DNA of 64,000 nucleotides from Petrotoga mobilis SJ95 (GTDB lineage Bacteria; Thermotogota; Thermotogae; Petrotogales; Petrotogaceae), in the NCBI RefSeq assembly GCF_000018605.1, contig NC_010003.1, positions 1,464,501 through 1,528,500 on the forward strand, written 5' to 3'. The notes below the pieces were generated by a model. It ran no database searches and was not told the DNA's origin. It saw nothing but the letters and a program-made list of their open reading frames with translations. How positions within the stretch are numbered: the first letter of the stretch is position 1; each line of letters begins with the position of its first letter. This document shows, in pieces, positions 53,465 to 61,889 of the stretch. A program made the position numbers and the translations under genes.

Positions 53465-54271
53465 GTGAATCATATAGCCTTTTTAACGGATTGGGGGCTA
53501 TCTTCATATTATGTCTCTGTTTGTAAATCTGTTATAAAAAGAATAAATCAAAATGCTGATATAATTGATATCACCCACAGTGCTGGACATTTTAATATAA
53601 AGAAGTATGCAGCTATAATTTTTAGAGCCTGTCAAGATTTTGAAGAAGGGACCGTCTTTTTGTGTGTTGTTGATCCAACCGTAGGTAGCCCAAGGAAACC
53701 GATCGCATTGAAAACGTCAAAGTACAACTATTATTTTGTTGGACCAGATAATGGTTTATTTACTTTTGTGATGCAAGAGTTCGGAGTTGAAAAATCTGTT
53801 GAGCTATCCGACAAGAGATTTTTCTATAAAACCGATTATTCATCAACATTTCATGGGCGTGATATATTTGCACCAGTGGCTGCATACATTTCTAAAGGTA
53901 TCAATATCGATCATTTTGGACCCAAAACTGAAAAATTAGCAAATTTAGATGTGCAAAGACCTATTATTGAAGATAACAAAATAATATGTGATTATTTATA
54001 TTCAGATGATTTTGGAAATATCGAAACTAACTTATCTTCCAACCATATAGAACATTTAGATTTAAGCAAAAAGGTAACAGTTGAAATAAACGGTACAAAA
54101 GAAGTTGTTAGGGTCGTGAAGAACTACTCTGAAGTTAAAAAGGGCGAATTATTGTTACATGTTGACAGCTCAGGATTCTATGAGATTTCTGCCAATCAAT
54201 CCAGTGCGGCTAATAAATTTAACCTAACCGATGATTTTGAAGGGAAGATAAAGATATATCTTGAATTATAA
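53465..54271 (+). CDS. SAM hydrolase / SAM hydroxide adenosyltransferase family protein
   Basis: A member of the DUF62/fluorinase-related family, which splits S-adenosylmethionine into adenosine and methionine. The 268 residues have LTDWGLSSYYVSVCKSVI (family LTDFGxxDxYVGxxKGVI), DITHSAGHFN, VVDPTVGSPRKP, VGPDNGLFTF and TFHGRDIFAPVAAYI. GTG at 53465 after GGAGGTCTAATTCG. Three residues vary from the common motif (W for F, S for D, S for G), so substrate preference may differ. It overlaps the next gene by 11 bp. Confidence 0.9.
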   Translation: MNHIAFLTDWGLSSYYVSVCKSVIKRINQNADIIDITHSAGHFNIKKYAAIIFRACQDFEEGTVFLCVVDPTVGSPRKPIALKTSKYNYYFVGPDNGLFTFVMQEFGVEKSVELSDKRFFYKTDYSSTFHGRDIFAPVAAYISKGINIDHFGPKTEKLANLDVQRPIIEDNKIICDYLYSDDFGNIETNLSSNHIEHLDLSKKVTVEINGTKEVVRVVKNYSEVKKGELLLHVDSSGFYEISANQSSAANKFNLTDDFEGKIKIYLEL

Positions 54272-54878
54272 ATCAATAAAAGATCCGATCGAAATTACAT
54301 ACACTGTAGAAAGGTCAAAATTCATTGGTAATATCGCAAAGACCAATTCGGTTGATGAAGCACAAAAATTTATAAAACAGATTTCCCAAATGTACAATAA
54401 CGCCACGCATAACTGTTGGGCTTATAAGGTGCATGAGGGAGGAAGAGAAATCGCTAATTATTCCGATAACAATGAACCATCAGGCACCGCTGGCAAACCT
54501 ATATACGGTGTAATTGAAAAATTTGGTCTCTTGAACGTGACCATTGTTGTTACGAGGTATTTTGGAGGAGTGAAATTAGGGATTCGAGGTTTAATAGATG
54601 CCTATTCTAAAACAGCTGAAGATGTTGTTAAAGCTTCTAAAGTGGTTACCTATGAAAAGGTATTTATTTACGAGGCAAAATGTGACTACAGTAATTTTTC
54701 CTTCATACAAAACCTCATGCAAAAACAGAATAACTTCAAAATAATAAAGCAAAACTTTTCAGACGAAGTTTATTTCATATTTGAGGTATTAGAGGATAAC
54801 AAAGAAGATGTGTTATCACTAATAAAAAACAAGGTGTACAAATTAAATCTTGTCGGCAATTCGGAGGGAACTTTGTGA
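54261..54878 (+). CDS. YigZ/IMPACT-family protein
   Basis: A conserved 205-residue protein of the IMPACT family; bacterial members have no firmly established function, though links to translation control are proposed. Motifs: EITYTVERSKFIGNIAK, NATHNCWAYKV, NEPSGTAGKPIYGVIEKF (part of the UPF0029 signature), and VVTRYFGGVKLGIRGLIDAY. TTG at 54261 inside the previous gene. The 3' end overlaps dnaX by 4 bp. Confidence 0.9.
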   Translation: MNYKSIKDPIEITYTVERSKFIGNIAKTNSVDEAQKFIKQISQMYNNATHNCWAYKVHEGGREIANYSDNNEPSGTAGKPIYGVIEKFGLLNVTIVVTRYFGGVKLGIRGLIDAYSKTAEDVVKASKVVTYEKVFIYEAKCDYSNFSFIQNLMQKQNNFKIIKQNFSDEVYFIFEVLEDNKEDVLSLIKNKVYKLNLVGNSEGTL

Positions 54879-56278
54879 ACAATAATTTATATAGAAAATA
54901 CAGACCAAAAGATTTTGATGAAATTTTAGGACAACCTCATGTAGTAAAATACTTTAAAAACGCTTTGAACAAGCAAGAAGTTTCTCATGCTTATATTTTT
55001 TCGGGTCCGCGGGGCACCGGGAAAACCACTACCGCCAGAATACTTGCCAAGGTATTAAATTGTAAGGATCCTCAAGGGTACAATCCTTGCAACAAATGCG
55101 AGAACTGTGTTTCTATAAACAATAACAGTTTTTTGGATGTAATTGAAATGGATGCGGCTTCGAATAGAGGAATAGACGAAATTAGAAACATCAGGGACTC
55201 CTCCAATTACAGGCCAGTCTATGGGAAATACAAAGTATATATAATCGATGAATTTCATATGTTGACAAGAGAAGCATTCAACGCGCTATTAAAAACGTTA
55301 GAAGAACCACCTTCACATGTTATTTTTATTTTAGCAACCACAAATTTGGAAAAAGTCCCTGATACCATCATTTCTAGGGCTCAAATTATAAACTTCAAAA
55401 ATTTAGGTCAGAATGAAATAGTAGAAGGATTGAAAAATATAGCAAGCTCTGAAGGAATAGAATATGAGTTAGACGCCCTAGAAATCATTGCTAAAAGGGC
55501 AAAAGGTGGGATGAGAGATGCCATATCGATGTTGGAACAAGTAGAAAAATTTGGAGAGAAGAAGATCACTCACCAAGACACCCTCGATATACTAGGTTTG
55601 TTCGATGAAAATTTTATTGTTCAATTCATAGAAAATGTCTACAATTCAAAAATCGATGAATTTTTGGCGCAATCTGAAGATCTTTTCAATTTAGGGAAAG
55701 ATCCAGAAATTCTTTTGGAGCAATCCATAGAATATATTTTTGATTCACTAATTAACGAGAAAAGAAGTAACTTAATTCACTTAATGGGGACATTCAACGA
55801 TATACTTAAAGATTTAAAATACAGTGAAAATAAAAGGTTGATTTTCGATGTGGAGATCTTAGATTTCATGCATAAAAATTCAACTACGTCCTCAACTATA
55901 TCTTATGATAAAGAAACAACTCCAAAAAGAAAACAAGTAGCCACAGAATCCGTTCCCAAAGAAACTCAACACCCAATTATGAAGAAGATTCTTGATTACT
56001 TCAGCGATCCACACGAGAAGAAGTCCAACATGGCTATATACTTCGCTATGCTATTTTCGAATCCGGAAATTGAAAACAATAAAATACATTTCAAATTCTC
56101 CTCAAACCAAAAGTTAGAATATGAAATCCTAAAAAAGTATGTAGATGAATTAAAGGTGAATATATTTTTGCTGATCGATGGATCATACGAAATCACTTTT
56201 TCTCTCGAAGGTGGCGAGGTGGAAAGTCTGACCCAACAAAAAGAAAAAGCCAATTTGAGAGAAAAGAAACTGTTCTGA
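54875..56278 (+). CDS. dnaX: DNA polymerase III gamma/tau subunit
   Basis: The clamp-loader motor. The 467 residues begin LYRKYRPKDFDEILGQ; Walker A is SGPRGTGKTTTARILA; a four-cysteine zinc site (C-x8-C-x2-C-x2-C) lies in NCKDPQGYNPCNKCENC; Walker B IIDEFHMLTREAFNALLK and the sensor region follow. The C-terminal part after residue 330 is low in conservation, shorter than E. coli tau. GTG at 54875 after CGGAGGGAACTTT. Confidence 0.97.
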   Translation: MNNNLYRKYRPKDFDEILGQPHVVKYFKNALNKQEVSHAYIFSGPRGTGKTTTARILAKVLNCKDPQGYNPCNKCENCVSINNNSFLDVIEMDAASNRGIDEIRNIRDSSNYRPVYGKYKVYIIDEFHMLTREAFNALLKTLEEPPSHVIFILATTNLEKVPDTIISRAQIINFKNLGQNEIVEGLKNIASSEGIEYELDALEIIAKRAKGGMRDAISMLEQVEKFGEKKITHQDTLDILGLFDENFIVQFIENVYNSKIDEFLAQSEDLFNLGKDPEILLEQSIEYIFDSLINEKRSNLIHLMGTFNDILKDLKYSENKRLIFDVEILDFMHKNSTTSSTISYDKETTPKRKQVATESVPKETQHPIMKKILDYFSDPHEKKSNMAIYFAMLFSNPEIENNKIHFKFSSNQKLEYEILKKYVDELKVNIFLLIDGSYEITFSLEGGEVESLTQQKEKANLREKKLF

Positions 56279-56287
56279 GGGAATTAC

Positions 56288-57124
56288 ATGCTTAATATAA
56301 TCTCTGCAATGGGTGTTGAAGCACGAGCGATAATAAAATATTTAAATTTAAAAAAAACAACAGATAGACCTTTTGAGAGTTATCACGATGACGAAGTCAA
56401 CCTTGTAGTATCAGGCGTAGGAAAAATCAACGTAGCCGGAGCTACATCTTATCTATTGAAAGATACCTTAAAAGGTTATCCCCATAATGATTATGCAATA
56501 AACATAGGAATATGTGGTAGCTTAAATAACAAATTTGAAGTTGGAGATCTAATTTTAGTTAATAAAGTAGTAGATTATGAAAGAAAAAGGAAGTACTATA
56601 CGGATATCTTAGTCGAACACAACCTAAAAGAAGGTTCCATTCAAAGTATAGATATTCTCAACAGCAATTATGAATTTGAAGAAGACCTAGTCGATATGGA
56701 ATCATCGGCTTTTTTTGAGATTGCTTCAAAATTTTTATCTGTTCATCAGATATATGTAGTAAAAATAGTCTCCGATAAAGTAAGTAAAAATCAACCATTA
56801 GAAAGATTGACTAAAAAGAATATAGATGAGTTGATTAACGATAAATTAGAAGAAATTTTTTCTTTCACAAAATTGGTGAGTTCTCTACTAAAGTTATTTC
56901 ACCCTATTCTTCAACAACAAGACGAAGAAATCATAGAGAAGGTATCTAAAGGTTTGAAGCTAACGTTCTCACAGACCAAACAACTTGAAAATGCATATGC
57001 CTATTTCAAATCTAATAAGAAAGTAAGCCCTTTATTCTTAGAAGAATATTTTAACTACATTCCAAAAAGCCAAAAAGAAAGGGATGCGACTTTTGAAGAT
57101 CTCAAATCAAAACTATACAAGTGA
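56288..57124 (+). CDS. Nucleosidase-like protein (MTA/SAH nucleosidase fold) with helical extension
   Basis: Residues 1-190 resemble 5'-methylthioadenosine/SAH nucleosidase: MGVEARAI near the start with the catalytic-type Glu, GVGKINVAGA, NIGICGSLNNKFEVGDLI, VDMESSAFFEIA (ribose-binding Glu) and IVSDK (catalytic-type Asp). The central region between GDLI and VDMES is shorter than usual. An extra 80 helical residues follow. The gene overlaps a radical SAM gene by 41 bp; radical SAM enzymes release 5'-deoxyadenosine, a known substrate of this fold, so a clean-up role is a good inference. Confidence 0.75.
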   Translation: MLNIISAMGVEARAIIKYLNLKKTTDRPFESYHDDEVNLVVSGVGKINVAGATSYLLKDTLKGYPHNDYAINIGICGSLNNKFEVGDLILVNKVVDYERKRKYYTDILVEHNLKEGSIQSIDILNSNYEFEEDLVDMESSAFFEIASKFLSVHQIYVVKIVSDKVSKNQPLERLTKKNIDELINDKLEEIFSFTKLVSSLLKLFHPILQQQDEEIIEKVSKGLKLTFSQTKQLENAYAYFKSNKKVSPLFLEEYFNYIPKSQKERDATFEDLKSKLYK

Positions 57125-58109
57125 AACCTTCTCACACATCTACATTGAAAAAGAAGCTTTAAATTACTCCCTAACAAATGAAATTACTAGCAAGCTGAGC
57201 AAAAGTAAGATAGTATATATAGATAACTACAATGAAATATTCTCTAGAAAGAACCAAAACCCTTTTCTACAAAAACTCTCACTGTCTTTGATTCTAGCAG
57301 TTAACAAGGGTGATTTTATCTATAAAGGGTCTCCTTTGTGCCATGACTTTGAACAACAAAATTTCTACTACACAAATTTCATAGTTAATTGTCTGTTCGA
57401 TTGCGATTACTGTTATTTGAAAGGTATGAACTTCTCTTCCCACATTTTATTCTTTGTTAATCTCTCAGATTACTTTCATGAATTAAGCAGATTGTTAAGT
57501 GAAGAAGGGAAGCTTTATCTAAGCATATCGTATGATTCAGATATCCTTCTTTTTGAAGGGATCTACCCATTTTTAAAAGAATGGATAGAGTTTGCTAAGG
57601 CAAACCCTTTGATAACTATAGAAATTAGGACTAAAACAACCAATTATAAAAAATTTTTGAACTACTCTCCATTAGAAAATTTGATCATTACATGGAGTAT
57701 ATCCCCCCAAGAAGTAATAGCAAAATATGAAAAAAACACCCCCTCTTTAGAAAGAAGGCTAATGGCTATATCTCAGTTACTACAAAAAGGTTGGAAAGTC
57801 AATTTAGCGTTGGATCCTATACTTTATATAGGAGAAGATTGGGGAGAGAAATATAAGGCGTTCATTAACCAGATATCACAGAACATTAACTTAAAGAAGA
57901 TTAATGCGATTACACTGGGAGTATTCAGAATGCCGTCTGACTACTTAAAAAGATTTAAAAAGTTTTTTAAATCCCCGATTGCATTTTTCCCTTATCAAAC
58001 CGCAAATGGTGTATCCACTTACCCTGAGGAATTAAAAAGTAAAATGATTGAATTCGTCTCTTCAGAGTTGGAAAAAATATATGATAAAAGAAACATATAC
58101 ATAGTTTGA
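57084..58109 (+). CDS. Spore-photoproduct-lyase-like radical SAM protein
   Basis: A 341-residue radical SAM protein with the iron-sulfur motif CLFDCDYCYL (C-x3-C-x2-C), followed by LYLSISYDSDILLFEG and TIEIRTKTTNYKKFL, arranged as in the SplB family. After this cluster motif it has no further cysteine, so the Cys that donates hydrogen in true spore photoproduct lyase is missing; it should not be called that enzyme. Its substrate is unknown. It starts within the nucleosidase gene and ends just before a terminator. The organism type does not make spores, which also argues for another role. Confidence 0.75.
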   Translation: MRLLKISNQNYTSETFSHIYIEKEALNYSLTNEITSKLSKSKIVYIDNYNEIFSRKNQNPFLQKLSLSLILAVNKGDFIYKGSPLCHDFEQQNFYYTNFIVNCLFDCDYCYLKGMNFSSHILFFVNLSDYFHELSRLLSEEGKLYLSISYDSDILLFEGIYPFLKEWIEFAKANPLITIEIRTKTTNYKKFLNYSPLENLIITWSISPQEVIAKYEKNTPSLERRLMAISQLLQKGWKVNLALDPILYIGEDWGEKYKAFINQISQNINLKKINAITLGVFRMPSDYLKRFKKFFKSPIAFFPYQTANGVSTYPEELKSKMIEFVSSELEKIYDKRNIYIV

Positions 58110-58117
58110 TTGTTTTA

Positions 58118-58143
58118 GAAAAAAAGACGGACCAATGTCCGCC
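58118..58143 (-). terminator. Terminator after speE
   Basis: On the minus strand, CGGAC (58141-58137) and GTCCG (58132-58128) pair around ATTG, extended by a G-C pair at the base, and are followed by TCTTTTTTTCT. It ends the leftward polyamine operon; in the plus direction it may also mark the end of the radical SAM unit, though the T-run is weak. Confidence 0.75.
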
Positions 58144-58156
58144 ATTATTTAATGAA

Positions 58157-59023
58157 TCAATTGATTAATTTTTTTACAAAAACAGGTAGAGAAAAAGATG
58201 CAACGTGAACTTCTTCATCGTAATATTTAAGTTCTTTATTAAACTCCCTAACCTTTTCAGGATCAAAATCTTTTATTGGATCCAAATTTTTTGAAGCAAA
58301 TGTCCATGTCCATGTACCCGGCATATATTGAGGTACATAACCCATGTACAATCGAGCTACATTGAAGGTATTGCTGATTCTTTTATACGCCCTTATCATC
58401 CATTCTTTTCTTAAAAAAGGCTCCTCTGTTTGTGCAGAGAAAACTCCGTTTTCCTTCAAGGCTTCAAAACATTTATGATAAAACTCTTCGGTGAAAAGTA
58501 GTCCACCTTCACCTTCTGTGGGATCAGTGGAATCAATCAATATAGCGTCGAACTCATCTTTAAATTGAGAAACAAATTTACTTCCATCCTCATAGACTAT
58601 TTCTACTTTTGGATTTTTTAACTCATAAGAAATGTTGGGTAAATACGTTAAAGCAGTTTCTACAACCTTTTTATCCAATTCGCAAAGGATCACTTTCTCT
58701 ACAGAATCATGTTTCAATACTTCTCTGACAGTTCCTCCATCGCCTCCACCGATTACCAAAACCTTTTTGGGATCAGGATGTATGAACAAAGGAACGTGTG
58801 AGATCATTTCATGATAAACAAATTCATCTGAATCTCTCGTCATGATGAACCCATCTAATGAAAATAACTTTCCAAATGTTGGAGTTTCATATATATCTAT
58901 TCTTTGATATTCAGTTTGTTCGGTATAAATGTGATTAGTTACTTCTGTGAAAACTCCTACATTATGTACTTTATCGTACTCGGTAAAAATAGTATGTGGA
59001 AAGTTAAAATTATTTTCAGCCAT
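58157..59023 (-). CDS. speE: Spermidine synthase-family aminopropyltransferase
   Basis: Transfers an aminopropyl group from decarboxylated SAM to a diamine or polyamine. From the ATG at 59023 there are 288 residues. Signatures: TEYDKVHNVGVFTEV-like N-terminal region (EYQRIDIYETPTFGKLFSLDG shortened to YQRIDIYETPTFGKLFSLDG), VIGGGDGGTVREVLKH, VCELDK-type strand (ILCELDKKVVE), and the catalytic IDSTDPTEGEGGLLF. The ATG overlaps the speD stop (TGATG) and a TTG precedes it. Thermophile enzymes of this family often act on agmatine; substrate cannot be read by eye. Confidence 0.95.
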   Translation of the reverse strand: MAENNFNFPHTIFTEYDKVHNVGVFTEVTNHIYTEQTEYQRIDIYETPTFGKLFSLDGFIMTRDSDEFVYHEMISHVPLFIHPDPKKVLVIGGGDGGTVREVLKHDSVEKVILCELDKKVVETALTYLPNISYELKNPKVEIVYEDGSKFVSQFKDEFDAILIDSTDPTEGEGGLLFTEEFYHKCFEALKENGVFSAQTEEPFLRKEWMIRAYKRISNTFNVARLYMGYVPQYMPGTWTWTFASKNLDPIKDFDPEKVREFNKELKYYDEEVHVASFSLPVFVKKLIN

Positions 59024-59421
59024 CAACTCACCTCTATTTTATGAGCGGAATTTTCAGGAATTCCTATAGAAGAAAAGACTCCTCGTTTGAATTCTTGACT
59101 TTCCTGTCTTTTTGAATTTAAAGCATCTTTTAGATAATAGAAAGCTTTCCATGGATCTACAGAATCTCCACAAGTATATATATCTAAAGAAGCATAATTG
59201 TATTCAGGCCAAGTATGAATTGCCAAATGAGATTCAGAAACAATTATTGCTCCACTTACCCCATGAGGTAAGAATCTATGAAATGTTGAAGTAACTATTG
59301 TTGCCCCTGATTCAATGGCTGCCTTTTTCATTAAGTATTCTATTTGTTCAACATCGTTTAGTATCTCTTCATCACAGTCGTATAATTCGGCTATCAAATG
59401 CCTTCCTAGGGATTTAGCCAT
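59023..59421 (-). CDS. speD: S-adenosylmethionine decarboxylase proenzyme
   Basis: Makes decarboxylated SAM, the aminopropyl donor for SpeE. It is made as a precursor that cuts itself between Glu63 and Ser64 (VSESHLAIHTWPEYNYA), giving a pyruvoyl group from Ser64. His69 and Cys84 (IYTCGD) are the other expected catalytic residues. At 132 residues it is the short class also known from Thermotoga. ATG at 59421 after AAGGAGGATTGAG. Lies between the regulator and speE in one operon. Confidence 0.97.
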   Translation of the reverse strand: MAKSLGRHLIAELYDCDEEILNDVEQIEYLMKKAAIESGATIVTSTFHRFLPHGVSGAIIVSESHLAIHTWPEYNYASLDIYTCGDSVDPWKAFYYLKDALNSKRQESQEFKRGVFSSIGIPENSAHKIEVS

Positions 59422-59435
59422 CTCTCAATCCTCCT

Positions 59436-59972
59436 TTAAAATATTTCTATCCATATTAGAGTTGCTGAATTTGTACTACTTTTATTTTTTATGAAATGCT
59501 TCTTATTTGCTGAATAAAAAAAAGTTTCCTCTTTGCGTACCAAATAAACTTCTTTGTTTAGGTATAACTCTATCTCTCCTTCGATCACATATCCCAATTC
59601 CACACCTTCATGAGGTTTCTCAATATCCGTTGAACAACCTGGTTCCAAAACTACCAAAGAAGGTTCTATATTTTTTGGTTCTGACGTCGTTAAAAGGAGC
59701 TCTTCTTTAACACCTGTTGGTGAATCATATATAGGTATTCGATCTTCTTTTGTGAAAACGATCTTTTCCTTGTTTTCAAGATTTGAAAAAAAGTCTTTCA
59801 GATCAGTTCCTAAGGCTCTTAGAATCATTTCCAAATTTTCAACGGTAGGAGAAGCTAAATCCCGTTCAACTTGGGAAATAAAGCCTCTAGTTAAATCAGA
59901 TCTCGTCGCGAGCTCCTCTTGGGTCATGTTTCTCATTATTCTAAGGCTTTTTATCTTTTCACCTATTTGCAT
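59436..59972 (-). CDS. XRE-cupin transcriptional regulator of the polyamine operon
   Basis: A 178-residue regulator with an N-terminal XRE helix-turn-helix (about 5-60; MTQEELATRSDLTRGFISQV) and a C-terminal cupin (about 105-178; KPHEGVELGYVIEGEIELYL). This two-domain layout is that of PuuR and similar regulators; ligand binding by the cupin is the general rule. As the first gene before speD and speE it probably controls polyamine synthesis and its own transcription. ATG at 59972 after GGAGGAACCTTGA. Confidence 0.9.
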   Translation of the reverse strand: MQIGEKIKSLRIMRNMTQEELATRSDLTRGFISQVERDLASPTVENLEMILRALGTDLKDFFSNLENKEKIVFTKEDRIPIYDSPTGVKEELLLTTSEPKNIEPSLVVLEPGCSTDIEKPHEGVELGYVIEGEIELYLNKEVYLVRKEETFFYSANKKHFIKNKSSTNSATLIWIEIF

Positions 59973-60030
59973 TCAAGGTTCCTCCAATAAACTATCAAAA
60001 ATGCACAGTTAATTAAACAAGTCGGTTAAT

Positions 60031-60059
60031 ATTATAAATTTTTATTTTATATTTGTCAA
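60031..60059 (-). promoter_or_regulatory. Consensus sigma-A promoter of the regulator-speD-speE operon
   Basis: On the minus strand, TTGACA (60059-60054), a 17-bp spacer, and TATAAT (60036-60031): both hexamers are perfect. The regulator starts about 59 bp downstream. The short palindrome GTTTAATTAAC (60019-60009) lies between the promoter and the gene and could be an operator, though no proof is visible. Confidence 0.85.
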
Positions 60060-60109
60060 TTACAACAATTTACATTTATGTTTCTACAACATCAATTTTG
60101 AGTTGTTTG

Positions 60110-60118
60110 TGTTATACT
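60110..60118 (+). promoter_or_regulatory. Extended -10 promoter of the mreB operon
   Basis: TGT followed by TATACT (60113-60118) makes a TGn extended -10 element, 54 bp before the mreB start. No good -35 box is present at the usual distance. Between it and mreB is GGGTGGGGAGC (60130-60140), an 11-bp match to the core of the GC-rich repeat module. Confidence 0.6.
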
Positions 60119-60171
60119 AATAACTAGTGGGGTGGGGAGCATAATATACTTTTAAGGAGGACTTTTAAGCA

Positions 60172-61191
60172 ATGCGATCGTATTTGAGGCCTTATCTAGG
60201 TATAGATTTAGGAACAGCAAACACGTTAGTTTATATGAAAGGTAAAGGGATAATTTTAAACGAACCCTCTGTTATAGCTATCAACAAAGATACTTCAGAA
60301 TTGCTAAAAGTAGGAAAAGAAGCTAAAAAAATGATTGGGAAAACGCCTGCTAATATAATCGCCATCAGGCCTCTTAAAGAGGGGGTAATAGCAGATTACA
60401 ATGTGGCTATGACGATGCTTAAGTATTTTATAAACACTGCATTGAATGGTTTTAGCTTTTTTAAACCAATGGTAGTTGTTGGAATACCTACAGATGCAAC
60501 CCAGGTGGAAAGGAATGCTTTGAGAGAAGCAGCCTTGGATGCCGGATCCAGTAAGGCTTTTTTGATTGAAGAAGCCATGGCAACTGCTATTGGAGCTGGA
60601 TTGGATGTAGAAGAACCCTCGGGAAATATGATCGTAGACATAGGTGGAGGTACCACAGAAATAGCTGTAATTTCACTTGGAAATATTGTATTATCCAAAT
60701 CTATAAGGGTAGCGGGAGATTTAATCGACCAGGAAATTATCAATCACATAAAATCAAAATACAATATGGTAATAGGAGAAAAAACTGCTGAGAGGATAAA
60801 AATTGAAATTGGAAATGTTTTTGATAGTCCTCAGTACAATGATTTAAGCATGGAAGTGATAGGCTTAGATGTTCTAAGCGGCCTTCCAAAGAGTGTTACG
60901 ATCACAGGCTCAGAGATAAGAAATGCGATGCGGATACCGGTTAACAAGATAGTTGAAAATATTAAATTGGCTATCGAAGAAACCCCACCTGAACTTTTGT
61001 ATGATATAGTAAATAGAGGTATATTTTTGGCTGGTGGAGGGGCTTTGATAAAGGGCATAAAAGAGCTATTAGAAAGGGAAACTTTGATAAGAGTTGTAAT
61101 AGCGGATGATCCAATAACTTGTGTGGCAAGAGGGGCAGGGATGGTTATTGATAAGATAAATCTTATAAAAAGTATATCTCAAAAAGCTTAA
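60172..61191 (+). CDS. mreB: Rod-shape actin homologue MreB
   Basis: Forms membrane-bound filaments that direct side-wall synthesis. The 339 residues have actin-fold motifs: GIDLGTANTLVYMKGKGIIL (phosphate 1), the IVDIGGGTTEIAV phosphate 2 loop, and FLAGGGALIKGIKELL (adenosine site). The N-terminus MRSYLRPYLG is hydrophobic and basic, suited to membrane contact. ATG at 60172 after AAGGAGG. First gene of mreB-mreC-mreD-mrdA. Confidence 0.98.
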   Translation: MRSYLRPYLGIDLGTANTLVYMKGKGIILNEPSVIAINKDTSELLKVGKEAKKMIGKTPANIIAIRPLKEGVIADYNVAMTMLKYFINTALNGFSFFKPMVVVGIPTDATQVERNALREAALDAGSSKAFLIEEAMATAIGAGLDVEEPSGNMIVDIGGGTTEIAVISLGNIVLSKSIRVAGDLIDQEIINHIKSKYNMVIGEKTAERIKIEIGNVFDSPQYNDLSMEVIGLDVLSGLPKSVTITGSEIRNAMRIPVNKIVENIKLAIEETPPELLYDIVNRGIFLAGGGALIKGIKELLERETLIRVVIADDPITCVARGAGMVIDKINLIKSISQKA

Positions 61192-61192
61192 T

Positions 61193-61870
61193 ATGAGATA
61201 TTTTGGGATTTTATTTTTAGTAATTTTGATCTTTATTTCGATTTTATTTAATACTTTTGAAAGCTTGGGAGGTATTTTAAAACCTCTAACATACCCGGTT
61301 GATATGCTTTTTTCAACGCTTCATTTCAAGGTTTCAGAAAGAAATGCAAGTGCTGAAAAAATTTCTAGTATCTTGGATGAACTCAAAAAACAGCCTATCT
61401 ATATAATAGAAAGTAAAGAGATCGAAAATGTAGATTTAACGATCCCTCGAGGTATAATTTTGAGTGAAACAGAGCGCTCTTTTAACGTTTTGACGAGTAA
61501 TGAAGGAAATTTAGACAAAGGTTATTTAGCCGTTTCTACTGATGGGAATCTTTTAGGCTTTGTTGAAAATACATTTTCAGATAGAGTAGTGGTTAGAAAA
61601 TTGGGTTGGGGAAACCAAGATTTTTTTGGAAAAATAGGTTTCGTAGATGTGTTGATAAGAGAAGATAAAGGTAATTTATTGGTTGAAATACCTGATAATT
61701 ATAATGTAATAATGGACGAACACCTGAATATAGATCTTCCTAATTATGTAAAAAGCGGAGAAAAAGAAGGTATATTTTTATCAGGTGAAATTGTTTCTAA
61801 ATATGGAGATCTTTATCTTTTCAACCCTGTGACGATTGATGGTTTTTTAGTTTACTTTTTCCCTTACTAA
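61193..61870 (+). CDS. mreC: Rod-shape protein MreC
   Basis: A bitopic protein that links MreB to PBP2 outside the membrane. The 225 residues have one membrane segment near the N-terminus (GILFLVILIFISILF), a short coiled-coil stretch (about 55-75), and beta-rich domains (SNEGNLDKGYLAVSTDGNLL). Shorter than many MreC proteins (270-300 residues), but the layout and position are clear. ATG at 61193, directly after mreB. Confidence 0.9.
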   Translation: MRYFGILFLVILIFISILFNTFESLGGILKPLTYPVDMLFSTLHFKVSERNASAEKISSILDELKKQPIYIIESKEIENVDLTIPRGIILSETERSFNVLTSNEGNLDKGYLAVSTDGNLLGFVENTFSDRVVVRKLGWGNQDFFGKIGFVDVLIREDKGNLLVEIPDNYNVIMDEHLNIDLPNYVKSGEKEGIFLSGEIVSKYGDLYLFNPVTIDGFLVYFFPY

Positions 61871-61889
61871 AGTAAAGAAGTGAGAATAT

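Noticed and set aside
57084-58109. True spore photoproduct lyase
   Set aside because: The family resemblance is clear, but no cysteine follows the cluster motif to act as hydrogen donor, and the organism type does not form spores.
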